Shown piece after piece: positions 12,616 through 24,513 of a stretch of 64,000 bases of DNA. A program made the position numbers and the translations under genes. The DNA is from Straminergon stramineum (taxonomy: Eukaryota; Streptophyta; Bryopsida; Hypnales; Calliergonaceae): positions 36,258,547 to 36,322,546 of the forward strand of contig OY987263.1 of NCBI GenBank assembly GCA_963920665.1, in the 5' to 3' direction. Position 1 is the stretch's first letter. Every line of letters starts with the position of its first letter. The notes beneath the pieces were generated by a model that was not told the DNA's origin, searched no databases, and worked only from the letters and a program-made list of their open reading frames with translations.

Positions 12616-13921
12616 TCATCGCTTTTGAAGAGCCATTTTAAGCTTAGAATTTGCAAGTTCCTGTCAGAAAGATGAGGGAAGTGGTAAGTCAGATGAATAA
12701 GTAATATCAAGAAAACCGGCATAATGATAACAATATTAGAAGTTTCTCCTACTAAAATTAGACTAACACTAAAAATCACAATGGCACCATGAATATAGTC
12801 CTTGAAAGTAGAAATAAGAAAAGAAATCAAACCTGCTCAAAAATGACTTCATTCCCTTCACAAACTTGCTTTGCCAGCACGTCAAGCTTCCTCAACATGG
12901 TCCTGTACAAAGTTTCGAGCTCCCTGACGCTGCCTCCCTCTCCCTCTGTTTTTATTAAACTGTGTAATCTATCTACTGAGAAATCTTGAGAGTACATATC
13001 CAGGAGAGCTTGGTCCGCATCTTGAAGCCCTTCCATTTGTACATCCGCATTGTGAGGAACCATACTCAGTCTTCTTAACCCCTCGTCGGAGCTCTCATCA
13101 TCCAATGCTGAAGACTTCAGAAACCATGGAAATGGTGCTACAGGCGCAAATGAATCATACAACCCACGATTTACCACTGCAGGACCAATATTTACAATAC
13201 TGACAGAGCGGGATTCGAAACAACCAGCTCCTGAAAGTTTCGTTCGGTATTGATATGCACGGTACTCATGGGTCTGTATCGAACTCGTGTCAGTCGACTC
13301 GGTGAAGAGGAAAAAAATACAAGGAGACGAAGAGGGAATTCCGATCAACTTCGATACGGCACCCTCGTGAGAGGGTTTTCTGCTGGCCACACCAACTTCC
13401 TTAGTAGCCAGGCCATTCCCCTCGCCAAGAAGGGCACGAGAATCCTTTACTTTTCCATCCCTAAGGTCGTCGCAACTCACAGCTGTATCTTCAGGTACAC
13501 GAAATTGTTTGCTTCGCAAGTTGGTTGTAACAGTAAATTCTCGCATAGAAGGTCTCATTGCTGATCCCCTTCGCCCAACAAACCAACCAATGGGAGGATC
13601 TCCGCCCCTAGATTCTCTCTCACCAATCATTTGAGCAAATTTCACTACATCAATGTTTCCAGTCGCGTCATAAAAGCTAGTCACCCCGCCAGAACAGAAA
13701 TGGCCGGTAACGACAGCTGATATCTCGTGAGACGTGTGTGAACCTACGTCATCGTCCACCATTGTTGAAGTTGTATTGCGTTCAACATGACCAAACAAAA
13801 CACCGTCACAATCCCCTGACGCGGAGTTTTCTGCTTGCATCAAAGCTGCCAGAGCGGCACCAGACACTGCAACTCGATCAACTGGGGCATCTCCATCGGG
13901 TGTGAGCCTGCCATGCGCCAT
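12616..13921 (-). CDS. Abraxas/FAM175-like scaffold subunit of BRISC / BRCA1-A deubiquitinase complex
   Basis: Abraxas proteins hold the Lys63-specific deubiquitinase BRCC36 and its partners together through an inactive MPN domain and a C-terminal coiled coil; they act in DNA-damage and ubiquitin signalling. The model has two exons: 12833-13921 and 12616-12660, a 15-codon last exon joined in phase 0 (ELANSKLKMALQKR, stop), total 377 aa. Family landmarks: SGAALAALM and DGVLFG (residues 20-44, MPN start), SFYD (82-85), IGWFVGRR (111-118), REF (127-129), then LIGIPSSSPCIFFLFTES (192-209). No JAMM zinc motif is present, as expected for the scaffold paralogue. About 50 residues (roughly 139-190) are inserted relative to the animal proteins. 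The start chosen is the first in-frame ATG; the frame is open further upstream without an ATG, so an extra 5' exon is possible. Confidence 0.8.
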
Positions 13922-16585
13922 ATCCCGGAAGATCACTACGTCTTGAGCTCTGAGTCCCGCACACGTACTTTTGTCCCTAACCTCAACCACGACCGAGGTA
14001 GGACTGTAAGTTTTCTCCTCCGTAATCCTCCAGTAGGAGTATAATTACAATACTTTGCTAGTAACGACTCACAGGCTCCTGTACAGAATGGCATACCCCT
14101 GCACATTCAATCCAGATAGTTATATTAATTATAAACCCTAGCGTTATGAATTCATAGCAAAATCGTGATTGATTTCAGGAGAGAAATGTAAACCAAAGCC
14201 AAACCTTGAGATCCACGAAAAACTTACAACTCCCTAAATGTCGATCGAAAACGTGCAAGCGAGAACGAAACGAACTCATCAACCTCAACAACACCCGCTG
14301 AATCATGTTAAATGCAGGATAACTACATTTAACACAAACCTTAGCATTATGACATGACGTATAACAACCTGTAATTGATTTCAGAAGAGAATTTTAAACC
14401 ATTGCCAAACCCTAGACACCAAGAAAATTGAAAAAATCGTTTGAAAACTCGCAAACGAGACAGAAATGACCTGAATCATCCTCAACAGTGACAAAGGAAT
14501 CACTAGTACCAACAACAGAGGATACAGTACTCAAACGCGCGATACACTCACACACAATTATACAAACCAGAATGAGAATTGCTAATTCACGAAGAGGTGA
14601 ATTATCGTCACGGATCTAAATCTCAGTAATCTATCCAAACCACCTAACTAAATCTGGCATCATCGACACGAAACTCCTCCGATGCTTAACTAAACCAGCA
14701 AAATTGTCAATTACCGCAAACTAAAGGAAGAATTCATCCTCCAATTTGAAACCACTATACTCCCAGACAACATTACACTCAATCGGAATGAACACAAAGA
14801 AGTAAACCTCCAGACGCCGGAAAAACGATGCAGAGCAGCCCGAGGAAGAATTGGAAATGAAGAGCTAAAAATTTACCACAAGCGATAGAAGAATGAAATA
14901 ACCAAGACGAGGAAGAAATGGAATCGCCGCAACTTCAAGTGAACGAAACGAACAAGAGATTGCGATGGTATCTGCAATTAAATGCAATTGAAAAAGCAAT
15001 CTACGAGGAGCCAACACATGCAATCACGGAGTTGGGTAGTGGAAAAACTCGCTTCGAAGACCAGACGTGGTGCTCATTTGTAAACCCTAATTTCTCACGG
15101 TACGAGAGTTCTTGCAGCATGGTCTTGGGTCAGGCACCACGATACCGCGGTTCAGGTGTCTATTCCCGCGTAAGTTGAATATTTACATTATTTAAAACCC
15201 AAGTGCCCAAATTGACAAAACTAGACACTTCCAGACTTAGAGGAGAAAAGAAATCATATCATACCTATCAATATTCAAAATGTGCAATGATAAAAATATA
15301 TAGAAAATAAAATTATAATTAACTATTAGTTTCCAAAAAATTTACTATTTACATTTAAAAGTATTTTCAATGTCATTTATTTTTGAAAAATAACTTGGTA
15401 AAATTAATAAACATGTATATAAACATAGATGCAAATACTAATTGTTAATACGAGTGCAAATTACTCCATACCATTGGGTAACAAATGAAATTGATACCTA
15501 TATTAGAATTCTTGAAAAAAATTTAAAATAAAATTGGACAAGGGCACTTAACTTCAAGTTTGTTAATTTTTCAATTGAAGTATTGACTATCCACTCAATA
15601 CACAAATCTTTGAAAATAGAGAGCCATATAACCTTGAGGCTTAAAGCAAACCAACGAGGGGTTTTTTTTTAGTGAAATATTGCCAATTGGACACCAAAAA
15701 AATTAATTTCGGCTAATAAATGGTGACAAACCATGAAGTTTTTTGCTAGAATACATCAAATTAAAAACAAATCTTGGATGAAATCACCATAATGTGAATG
15801 AAAACAAAATTATGGATATATGATATTGTAACATTTTCTATTCAATATGTAGATGAATGTTGAAATTTGAAGCACCATTATAACATTCTATTTTTCCACT
15901 TTGCCACTTTATAGAAAATGAAAAAAAGGCCTTTCAAAAAACAATGTAAAGTAGGCAAACTACCCATGACAATCTTGCATCAACCCATAACAGACCTTTT
16001 TCAGTAAATGAGATTTGGACTACATTAGCATGAGTTAAGGGCCACAATCTAATGAATGTCTTGGGAGATGCTAATGGAGTGATTAGAGATTGCAATAGGA
16101 ACATCCACCTTCATAGTATAAATTCCTCACAAGAAGTGACTTTTTTCAGCCTTCATATTGTGTCGACATTAGGAAGTATTGTGATTGTTTTAGGTGAGTA
16201 AGCTAATTTTTAGGGAAACACTATTTATTGGTTTTGAGGTAATCTATTGTAGGTACTCTTTTGGACCAATCGGGCAGCACACTTCAAAAATTCATAACAA
16301 ACTCATACTTTATAAAAAAAAAGTTATAAATTTAATTGCTCTCCCTATTTCTCACATTTGACTATAACTTACATGGGGAAAAAAATTTTAAATTTTCCAA
16401 ACAATTCCAACATGGCAAACCAGTCACTCTGGCTGCCAGAGGCTGGTTTGCCTTAGCTGAAGTCGACCTGGAGTCGACCCCATATCTCATCAAGTCCACG
16501 TGTTGTATCCTCAGCATTGCCACTGCTACTCCTCTTCCGAAAGATTTTCAGAACTTCCCACACTGCTTCCCTTCGCACATCGAGA
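13922..16585. other. Divergent intergenic region, Abraxas-like (minus) to Tic20-like (plus)
   Basis: The first kilobase next to 13921 is mixed sequence with telobox-like 'aaaccctag' (near 14133) and 'gtaaaccctaatt' (near 15079), probably promoter and leader of the Abraxas-like gene. From about 15180 to 16330 the DNA turns very AT-rich and contains a dispersed repeat. An 86-codon plus frame at 14918-15178 has no family signal. Confidence 0.5.
15640..15910 (+). repeat. Dispersed repeat, inverted partner at 28850-29065
   Basis: The segment around 'atgtagatgaatgttgaaatttgaagcac' and the preceding 'acaaaccatgaagtttt' block recur in reverse complement at 28850-29065. No terminal inverted repeat or coding sequence is visible, so the element class is unknown. 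Confidence 0.6.
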
Positions 16586-17338
16586 ATGGCGATGGCGTCG
16601 TCCGTTGGAGTGGGAAGCTCGTCGTTGCTCTTACCCCAGCGCTACAGTTTTCCAGCTGCAGCTTCCGGCCGAATCTCTCCGAATTTATGGGCTTGTAGGG
16701 GAGTTTTCTCACGACCGCGGTTGAATGCAGCGCTTCGAAGCAACCACGGACCATGGGGAATCACCAAATTAGGGTTATCATCGTTTACACAGACGTCTCC
16801 CTCATCGGCTGGAGTTTTTTCTACGGGCGAGGCGACCCGGCGTTCGGATGTGAGCGCGCAGGCGGGGCAGGGTAACAGCGTGAACGCAGCGGAGCGCGTG
16901 ATTGCTGCATTGGGGTATTTGTTGCCGCTTTTCGATGGCATTCAGTACGGGCGCTACTTGTTCTTGCAGTTCCCCGTGGCGGAGAGGGTATTGACGCCGC
17001 TGTTCCCGTTGCTGTCAGTGTACAAGAGCTTCCCGTTCTCGAATTTCATCGCCTTCTTCGGGCTCTACTTGGCGGTGGTCCGAAACCCTAATTTCAGCCG
17101 GTACGTGCGGTTCAATGCCATGCAGGCTGTGGTGTTGGACGTGCTTCTCATCTTCCCGACTCTTGTGGAACGCACGTTCACGCCGCGTGGCGGAATTGGC
17201 TTCGAGCTCCTCGTCGTTTTTTACAACTGCGTGTTTTTGTTCTTGGTTGCCTGCTTCGTCTTCGGTATAGTGTCGTGTATTCTTGGCAAGACCCCAAGAC
17301 TGCCCTTAGTAGCTGAGGCTGCAGACCAACAAGTGTAG
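16586..17338 (+). CDS. Tic20-like chloroplast inner-envelope translocon protein
   Basis: Tic20 proteins are membrane subunits of the protein-import channel of the inner chloroplast envelope. The 250-residue product starts with a serine- and alanine-rich, basic segment (MAMASSVGVGSSS...) typical of a plastid transit peptide. It is followed by the Tic20 domain: AAERVIAALGYLLPLFDGIQ, a KSFPF turn, the highly conserved VVRNPNFSRYVRFNAMQAV block, and a C-terminal TPRLPLVAEAA(D)QQV tail. Four hydrophobic helices can be traced. The NPNFSRYVRFN and TPRLPLVAEAA motifs resemble the Tic20-II/V branch more than Tic20-I. The reading frame extends to an ATG at 16517; the ATG at 16586 is preferred because transit-like sequence begins there. 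The gene is intronless, unlike its neighbours. Confidence 0.88.
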   Translation: MAMASSVGVGSSSLLLPQRYSFPAAASGRISPNLWACRGVFSRPRLNAALRSNHGPWGITKLGLSSFTQTSPSSAGVFSTGEATRRSDVSAQAGQGNSVNAAERVIAALGYLLPLFDGIQYGRYLFLQFPVAERVLTPLFPLLSVYKSFPFSNFIAFFGLYLAVVRNPNFSRYVRFNAMQAVVLDVLLIFPTLVERTFTPRGGIGFELLVVFYNCVFLFLVACFVFGIVSCILGKTPRLPLVAEAADQQV

Positions 17339-18390
17339 AGCTCTACCGATTTCTTTTTCAATTTCTTAGTAAATTTTTCTTTGACTCCTCCCAATTTGTG
17401 CGGAGTGCCATTGTTTTTGTCCCTGATCATTCTGTGGTGGTAAGGGAGGATGAGCTATTCGACTCTGTGTAACGTCTTCCTTTTTGGTCAATGGTTGAGA
17501 CTGAGCGTAAGTGGAATTCAGGCACAATATTTGAGTACTGTATGCAAAAGTAGTAAGAGTTCGAAGTGTAATCGGTATATGTTCATCATCCCAAGCTCTG
17601 ATTTTGTTATCCTCGAGCTGTACATTTTTCAATTAGTGATAGTTTCATTAGGGCACACTTTAGAGTCGGCGCTTCGTTTTAACTGATCCCACCTACCTTG
17701 GGGCACATGCTACCAGATACTTGCTCACGTTCACCTAGATGCCTTGTAATGATTTGCGATTGGTAACCCTATGGTTATGTAGTTATTACGATCTCAAATT
17801 TAGCGGCTTTCTTTGCACGTCGTCGGTAGTTTGCACTGTTGGACAGATATTCGAATACCTTTGAACCTATATCCAATTAAAATGATAAGCTTGTACAAAT
17901 GGTGATGGCCTTTGAAAATTATCCACACAAGGTCCTGAAGTTGTCATGTAATGTAACACCTCTCACACCTATTGACATTGGTGGATGAGTTGTCAGTCGA
18001 AGTAGACAGAAGTTGATTTGTCACCCTCAATTCACTGAAGTCATATCCATAAATAATTCAACTACCATACAAACATTCACTGAATCCCTCATACCAGCTA
18101 AATATCTAAGTCTACAGCTTCAGAGTTTAAGGAAATTTTTCATATTTAATCATATCATTGAGTCTGAAGATGTAGACTCGTTACACGAAGAACACACCGT
18201 TAAAATGGACAGGAACATTGTTTCCAAGTCACACATAGCAAAATATGCACAAAACTTCTAAAAATGTGAGGAAGCAAAGTCTGAACGCGTCGTAGTGAGT
18301 AGGTCGCTTTTCTCATTTCCAGACATATTAACCTTGAATTAAGGTTAAATGTAACTATTGTTCTACAAAAATCAATTTGCTTGGGCCTTA
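17339..18390. other. 3' flank of Tic20-like gene and end of the unrecognised minus gene
   Basis: The first few hundred bases are probably the Tic20-like 3' UTR. Around 18200-18260 a possible short last exon of the minus-strand gene follows an acceptor 'cacatttttag'; it would add nine codons before a stop. Nothing else is supported. Confidence 0.35.
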
Positions 18391-18391
18391 C

Positions 18392-19262
18392 CCTGTAAAG
18401 AATTGGTTCTGCAAACATCAGTGAAGGAGGTCTGTTTGAAGATCCTAATCACCAAGTTGTCGTCTACTCGAACGTCCACAATGTTGTCCCACATCTTAAA
18501 TTGGTGTTCATGCATTGGCATCTGACACACCTTCATGGCCTTCCTAATGTGAAGCCCACTAGCTAGCCTGCCGTCCTGTCTCACCTGTAAGACCCTCTTT
18601 AACCTCTCGCTGCAAGTTAAGGAGAGACTCCTTCAGTTTTGAGACAGCCTAAGCCTTAAAACCCTAAACCCTAAAACCCATATTGCAACCCACATTGCCG
18701 CATGTTCCTATGTTCGCTTATCAAAACTTCCATACAGACCTGTTTGCTTCCAAAGGAGACTGCAGAATTGCATCCAAGAATGTTGGTCTCATACCAACCT
18801 GCCGAAAGGCAAGGTCTCATACATGTATCTGGACATCGAACTCACAGCAATGGTACTTGCTGCCCCACAGCTACTGTTGAGCTTTACCAACTTCGAAGCT
18901 CCTCTCAAATCTGCAAACATCTTTCTCTTGTTAGCCACTGAGTCTGAGACTTGCTGATTGGTAACGAGGAAGTAGTCTGTCAGAGGCTCCAATCCCACGT
19001 CATGGAAGTAGGCTTCCATAGCTTCCTGCAGCATCTTGAGCTTCCACTCCAGAGACCGATCTGCGCAGTGTTCTAGTACTTGAACTAGCATTTTCTCCTT
19101 CATGCAGTCGAACACACCAACCTGGTTCTGCAGCGCCACCAAGAAGGCCTCCTCCGACGGGTAAGTGCCCAGAACCTTGGTCTGCTCTTCAGTTTCATGT
19201 ATTACAAGAAACATGTCCATGCAGACATCACTCGAGTAAGGGGTTGGACTCCCGGGAGCCAT
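18392..19262 (-). CDS. Unrecognised protein, two supported exons
   Basis: I do not recognise the family. From ATG at 19262 an exon runs to 18888 (125 codons, MAPGSPTPYSSDVCMDMFLV...) and ends in phase 0 at a 'TTG|gtaaag' donor. The next exon, 18392-18584, follows a good acceptor (tcttacag), also in phase 0, and reads VRQDGRLASGLHIRKAM... to a 'CAGG|gtaagg' donor. The joined product is about 190 residues plus a short tail. It is mildly acidic, without signal peptide, membrane helix or cysteine pattern. The leader contains a strongly spliced intron (donor 'attag|gtaagt' near 19666, acceptor 'cttgtag' near 19358). A telobox at 19945-19960 supports a real promoter. An alternative donor near 18799 would change the C-terminal part. 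Confidence 0.5.
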
Positions 19263-19691
19263 CCGATCAACCCAGAAAAATGAAACACGGTAATAAAGCT
19301 TGGCCCCCAACGTCAGCAAAAATTTCAGTACCCTTCGTCAAGAAAACGCACACCTACAAGAGAGGAGAACATGGAAGTGGTTAGATCTCTTTGCGATAAA
19401 GTGGATCCCGACGGTCACCGCAGCATCAAATCTAACAATGTGTAGACATTGTGACTTCGGTCCTGACTCCTCTACCCCGATCAGTGGAAATGCAAACAAT
19501 GAAAGGCAGCACAACACCATACAGTCACATGAATGCCAAAGTGCTCACTCTCCAAGACCTCATGAAAGGATGAGGTCTTGAGTCCCTGAACATCCTTAAG
19601 CACTCAAATTGGAAACAAAATACATCGATCCACAAGCAAGTGACAGCACATGCAAATCGGACTTACCTAATGCATAGAGCAGCAGGACTCC

Positions 19692-19865
19692 TAAAAATCC
19701 TCAGGCCTCCGCTGGTATACTAGAGTAGTCCAGAGCAACACCTTCAGAGCTTTCTCACGATTTGCTACTAATTGTGGAGATAACTTGATGATCACTGAAG
19801 GAGCGTTTGCACTAAGCTTCAGTGGCGGCGGCTGAGCCGAGGTTCTTGCAACGGCTATGAACATG
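19692..19865 (-). CDS. 57-codon upstream ORF in the leader of the unrecognised gene
   Basis: Directly upstream of the first leader intron, an ATG opens a frame of 57 codons (MFIAVARTSAQPPPLKLSAN...) ending in TAG in the same exon, upstream of the main ATG at 19262. Residue composition looks protein-like but I see no known motif. It may be a regulatory uORF or the start of a misjudged coding exon; the frame closes before the donor, so it cannot continue through the intron as drawn. Confidence 0.35.
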
Positions 19866-19944
19866 AGACAAGAGAGGAGGAAGGTGGCTGGAAAATTAGA
19901 GGCACGTACCCACGAGAGAGATTTAAGGTTTCATTTAAGGTCTG

Positions 19945-19960
19945 TAGGGTTTAGGGTTTT
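19945..19960 (-). promoter_or_regulatory. Telobox upstream of the unrecognised gene
   Basis: On the minus strand the site reads AAAACCCTAAACCCTA, about 80 bp before the 57-codon upstream ORF. Teloboxes in this position are typical of plant housekeeping promoters. Confidence 0.55.
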
Positions 19961-19970
19961 AGAATTTATG

Positions 19971-22900
19971 GAAAGTAAAGGAAGATGGAAATTAACCCCT
20001 GTGCGTAGCAGAGAGAACAGAGCTTTTTTTTCTGTTGGATCTAGAAAATTCAGAATAATTTGAGAACCTCTCGGTTACTGTAGTTTTCACGGTTGAGATT
20101 TGAAGCCAACTTACTAATGAGTGCGAATGAGTGTGAATCTGCAACTTAAAAGAGAATACACCTTGCAAATTTCAAGATTATAACATATGATGAACATGGT
20201 ATTCAACAAATCTTGATTTCTCAACATCCAAAAAAAGTCCACTCTAACACACAGGGGTTAAGGTAAAATAAACAACCCAAAATCCTTTATGTAGTATTTG
20301 GGAATTTGTAGATAAGGATGTCAATGTGGATTTGCACGTCTTTAGGAAAGTGGTATGTCAGGATCACCTAAAGAATAAGTAGATAATTGTAGCACACTGT
20401 CAAAATTGTAAACATAAGAATTAGGGCACAATTCAAGAAATTCACCCATTCAAGTTTATCTACTTATTTCTTTTGTGTATTATATTCAAACATCGTTTTT
20501 AGATTTTACACCACTTTAGGTGTAATTTGTATTCATACAATAAAAAATGAGAGTTCCCCAAAGCATAGTGATGGTTGTTAGACAAGTTCACTCAATTTAA
20601 GGTGATTATACCTTAATACATGTATTTGATAACATCAATAAAATTATTCATTTCAAATTTATTTTTTTAAATTGAATATAATTTCTATTGTTTTGAACAA
20701 ATGAATTCACAAGACAAAATATCTTTATAGTTTCTCAACTAATTAGTGTTTGAGGTATGGAGAGAGGAAATTAGTTTATATAGAGTTGTAGTGAGACGGA
20801 TATAAACTTAGTAGGATATATAGAAGATTCATTGTTCACAATCAAGTCAAAATTTAGTAATTATAATGTTCTTGATAAATTTTCAATTTCTAAGGCAAAT
20901 AGTGAAAATGCTTTCATTTCATTTTTCTAATTTAAAATTTAATTTAATTACACATAAAACCATACAATTTTATAACATACTAGTATAACAATATGTAGGA
21001 TTCTTTTCTTAAAACTTGATTATGTAAATTATAAGATAATAGTGTTTAACGACCAAAGTCCCAAGGTCTTTTTTCATTAGAAACCACTAAAAATTACACT
21101 TTCTATTCCAAAGAGCTCAAAAGCTTTTTCAATTTTTTTTCTGCAAACCTAACCATAGTATCTTGTACTCATTGAGTTTGAAAATGTTTGTCAAAAGTTT
21201 CAAAAACTTTGACAATATGAATTACACAATATTAACTTTTAAAGTGAAGAAAATGAGTTCATTAACACCTAGCCTAACTAGCTTATATGGCTTTGAATTC
21301 TCTTGACTTCAAATTTTTGTTCTACAAATTTTGAATTCATTATTTTTAAATATTATTGAGATTAAAAAAACTCAAAAAACAGACCATATTATTCATTTCT
21401 GTAAAAAAATATTAAATCAAACCAAATACAAGATAGAAGGAAAAACTAAATGTTAATAGCTCAATGATGGAATTGAAATGTACTAATTCCAATGATGAGA
21501 GTGTTCTAGAAAGTGAACTAAACTATGCGAAACTATCATTTTTGAAAAAATCATGATAATGGAGTTCAAGAATGGATCCTATATATTATTATCTAAAGAT
21601 TTGATTTGATATGATTGTTGGCCAAGAAAGTAAACCATAACTTTTACATCTGATAGAATGAATCAAATCTTTCCACATAGACAAAAATATATCTATGATA
21701 GGGTTAAAAAATCAAAAAATATATTTCAAGCTTTTATGAGTTTTTTTCTCATTGCCTAGTGAACTATTTCTTAAGCTTGGGGTGTCATAACTTTTGCTTT
21801 GGGACAATGATTGAAATTTTTTTAAATGTGTTACAAGAAAGCTAATGTGTTCTTCTACCTTCCAATAAAATTTCAAAAATTGAGATTATAGAAACTTGCT
21901 TCAACCTTCAAATGTCCTTTGAAGAGACACTTGGGCCCATAGAGGTTTAAAAGAAATGATACTTAGTTGCACCCTTTTTTGCACCTTGTTAAATATTAGT
22001 TTATTACACTTAAATTGATTTAGTGTAAAATTTGCATACTACCAATATAGGTTTTGAAGTTTTAATTTTTACGTTAGTAGATTTTGAAAGTCTAGGTTTT
22101 TTTCTCCAAAATCAAACTCAATTTAATATTGTTTGTTTGTAGATTGTGAAGTAGAAGTACATTCTAGATGGAAAAAAAATTTTAATCATTTATAGTTCTA
22201 AAATAGAATTGAAACATATCAATCCTAGTAGGGAGATTGTTGTAGCAAAAAATCCTAATTCTATGGATTTTTGGTTCTCAAAATTTGTGAAAATTTAATT
22301 AAAAACAAATACCATACCTAGTGATTTTTCGTAGATATGTCTTGATTGTTGCATAAGAAGTTTCTTCATAATTTTCACATCACTAGTCAAAATGGAATGA
22401 ATCAAAAGGTTTATATAGATGAAATACATTCTATGGAAAAAAATTATTAAAAAGATCATTTTGATTTTTATGTTTTTTGGAGTTTAATAGAGTTGAAAAT
22501 TTCCCAAATTTTTATTTCAACCATTTTTTGAAAAAAAATCATAGCATTTCAAAGCTAATATGTTCCTCTACTTTCAAAAACATATTTAAGAATTCACAAT
22601 AAAATTGAAATCATTGGAAACTATCCTAATTTTTAATTGTCAACCATAGGAATAATGGTCATCTAGGATTTACTTAATTTAAATTAAGAGTTTTGAATAG
22701 GTAGAATTAGTCATATTCCAGCAATTGGAGCTAGATCAAATATAAAGAGAAATTGGTAGAACCTCATGGAAATAATATGACTTGCCATAATTAGTGTAAT
22801 ATTGTTTTTTATGATAAGGTACTAATTTTATATAATAGAAAGATGATGAATCTACTAAACTTTTGTTTCAAATAATGAGATCAACCTTAGTTCTAAGCAT

Positions 22901-24270
22901 TTTCATTAATTCTAACCACTAAACTTCTAAACTCAACATGAATTTTGTATACCAAGTGTTATCTCATTTATGCTTTCAATTTAAGATTCATTTTGTATTG
23001 TATGATCATTCATAGAGATTTTTTTAACAATTCTCCCCTTAAGTTGCAAAGGTTTGATTTGTCTCCAAATTTACAATGACACCTTTGTCCATGCCAATTT
23101 CGAATAAATTGGAATTCAATGTCAAAATTTTTATTATTGATGTTGTTGAAAAGTGATAATTTTATAAATCGAATGAATACAACCACAATGTTTCTCTACA
23201 TGAAAAGAAGTTTATTTTCATATTCCACAATCTTGAGGGATGCTTTTGATTACAATAGCAATTGTTTAGTGTATTATGAGTGTTAAAGTGATACCCAAAT
23301 GGACAAGAATAGTCTTGTCTAGGGACAATAATAAGCAATTGTATGCTATTCATTGCTTTGACCACCAACATTGTAATTTTTAATCTCAACAAATAAGTTG
23401 ACCACAATATTTGTGAACCAATGTCCGGGAAGAACCGGTAGCTAGTTCAAAGTTAACAAGTGGAATTGGTCAAAAAACTAGTTGCAATTTGATAACATTG
23501 GCTAAAAATGGATGGAAAAAAACAAAAACAAATTGATTTCTAATGGAAAATAGAGAAACTAACCAGACTCTATACTTGAAGAACCAGTTCAATTTGAGAA
23601 TTAAAGGAAAATAGCTGGTAAAACTCAAAAAACTTCCCAAACTCTGTTGTGAACTTTTCTTGAGTGTGAATGTGGATATGACAAGTCTCAATGTGTGCAA
23701 TGATTAAAGGGATGACAATGAGTCATCCTACCTTACACATCTCAATGTGAAGTCTTGAAGGAAAGAGTCACAAAAAAATATTCACTAATTAAAACAAACA
23801 CCAAAACCAGCTCCAAAAGGAGCTTGAGTTCTTCTTCTTCCATTATGACTCAGTCTATGAACTCCAGCATTGCTTCTTTAGATTCTATTTCCCTCACATG
23901 CTTTTCTACCATCAATGCCAGCTGACTGTGTGCCTGCTGCCATATGAAAGTCTTCGGCACGAGGCCCGCCCGTACGCAATCAAGAATCTCAACCTCTCGA
24001 TCAGGCGTGATAAGAATGCCCATTTCAGAGTACCTTCAGTTCTGCGTCTTGAATGAAACTGTGAGGAAAACAATTACGAAAAGCATTCATCCCGACAGTC
24101 TGAAGAATTTTAAGCGCCTCAAATCGGAACTCCGATTATCTGAAGCCATTCCTAAAGAGCTTCGCATAACTTTACATCATCTCAGAACACTGACACACTT
24201 GTCAGCACACATGTCTGGACGATTCCCGACGAGCTACTTCCTAACCCCGACTGCCCGCTACGCACCAAAG
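19971..24270. other. AT-rich gene-free stretch
   Basis: About 4.3 kb with long A and T runs and frequent stops in all frames. The only structure noted is a dispersed repeat at 23415-23690. A 161-codon plus frame at 23944-24429 covers the germin-like promoter and is considered chance. Confidence 0.6.
23415..23690 (+). repeat. Dispersed repeat, second copy at 39440-39690
   Basis: Shared blocks include 'tagttcaaagtta', 'atacttgaa', and 'aaaatagct(g/a)gtaaaactcaaaaaa' in the same order and orientation. No ends or coding sequence are visible; an old transposon remnant is likely. Confidence 0.55.
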
Positions 24271-24276
24271 CCTACT

Positions 24277-24283
24277 TATATAA
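24277..24283 (+). promoter_or_regulatory. TATA box of the germin-like gene
   Basis: TATATAA in the context 'ctacttatataaacccc', 231 bp before the start codon, preceded by a GC-richer segment unlike the AT-rich DNA to its left. This predicts a leader of roughly 200 nt. Confidence 0.65.
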
Positions 24284-24513
24284 ACCCCTTCAGCCGGAGC
24301 AATTGGGGGTGTCGTAGTTCGATCGCAATTTCAGTCTCGCAGATCTTTAAATTCGTTTCTTTCCAAACTTGGTCTTCCGCAATTCTGAGTTCTTCAATCT
24401 CATCTGGTGAAGTACTTGCCCCCTCGTAGGTTTTCCAAAGTGTGCTCAAGGAGCCTCTAACTACTCTTGCTTGGTACGATTTCGGTGTGATCAGTTAACA
24501 CTGATCGAAGGAT

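Noticed and set aside
14918..15178. 86-codon plus-strand frame beginning MESPQLQVNE
   Set aside because: Lies in the presumed leader/promoter of the Abraxas-like gene on the other strand, with no motif or splice context.
18658..18679. AAACCCTAAACCCTA array considered as a promoter telobox
   Set aside because: It falls in an intron of the unrecognised minus-strand gene, with no gene start nearby; treated as an interstitial repeat.
23944..24429. 161-codon plus-strand frame
   Set aside because: Runs across the TATA box and leader of the germin-like gene and resembles no protein family.
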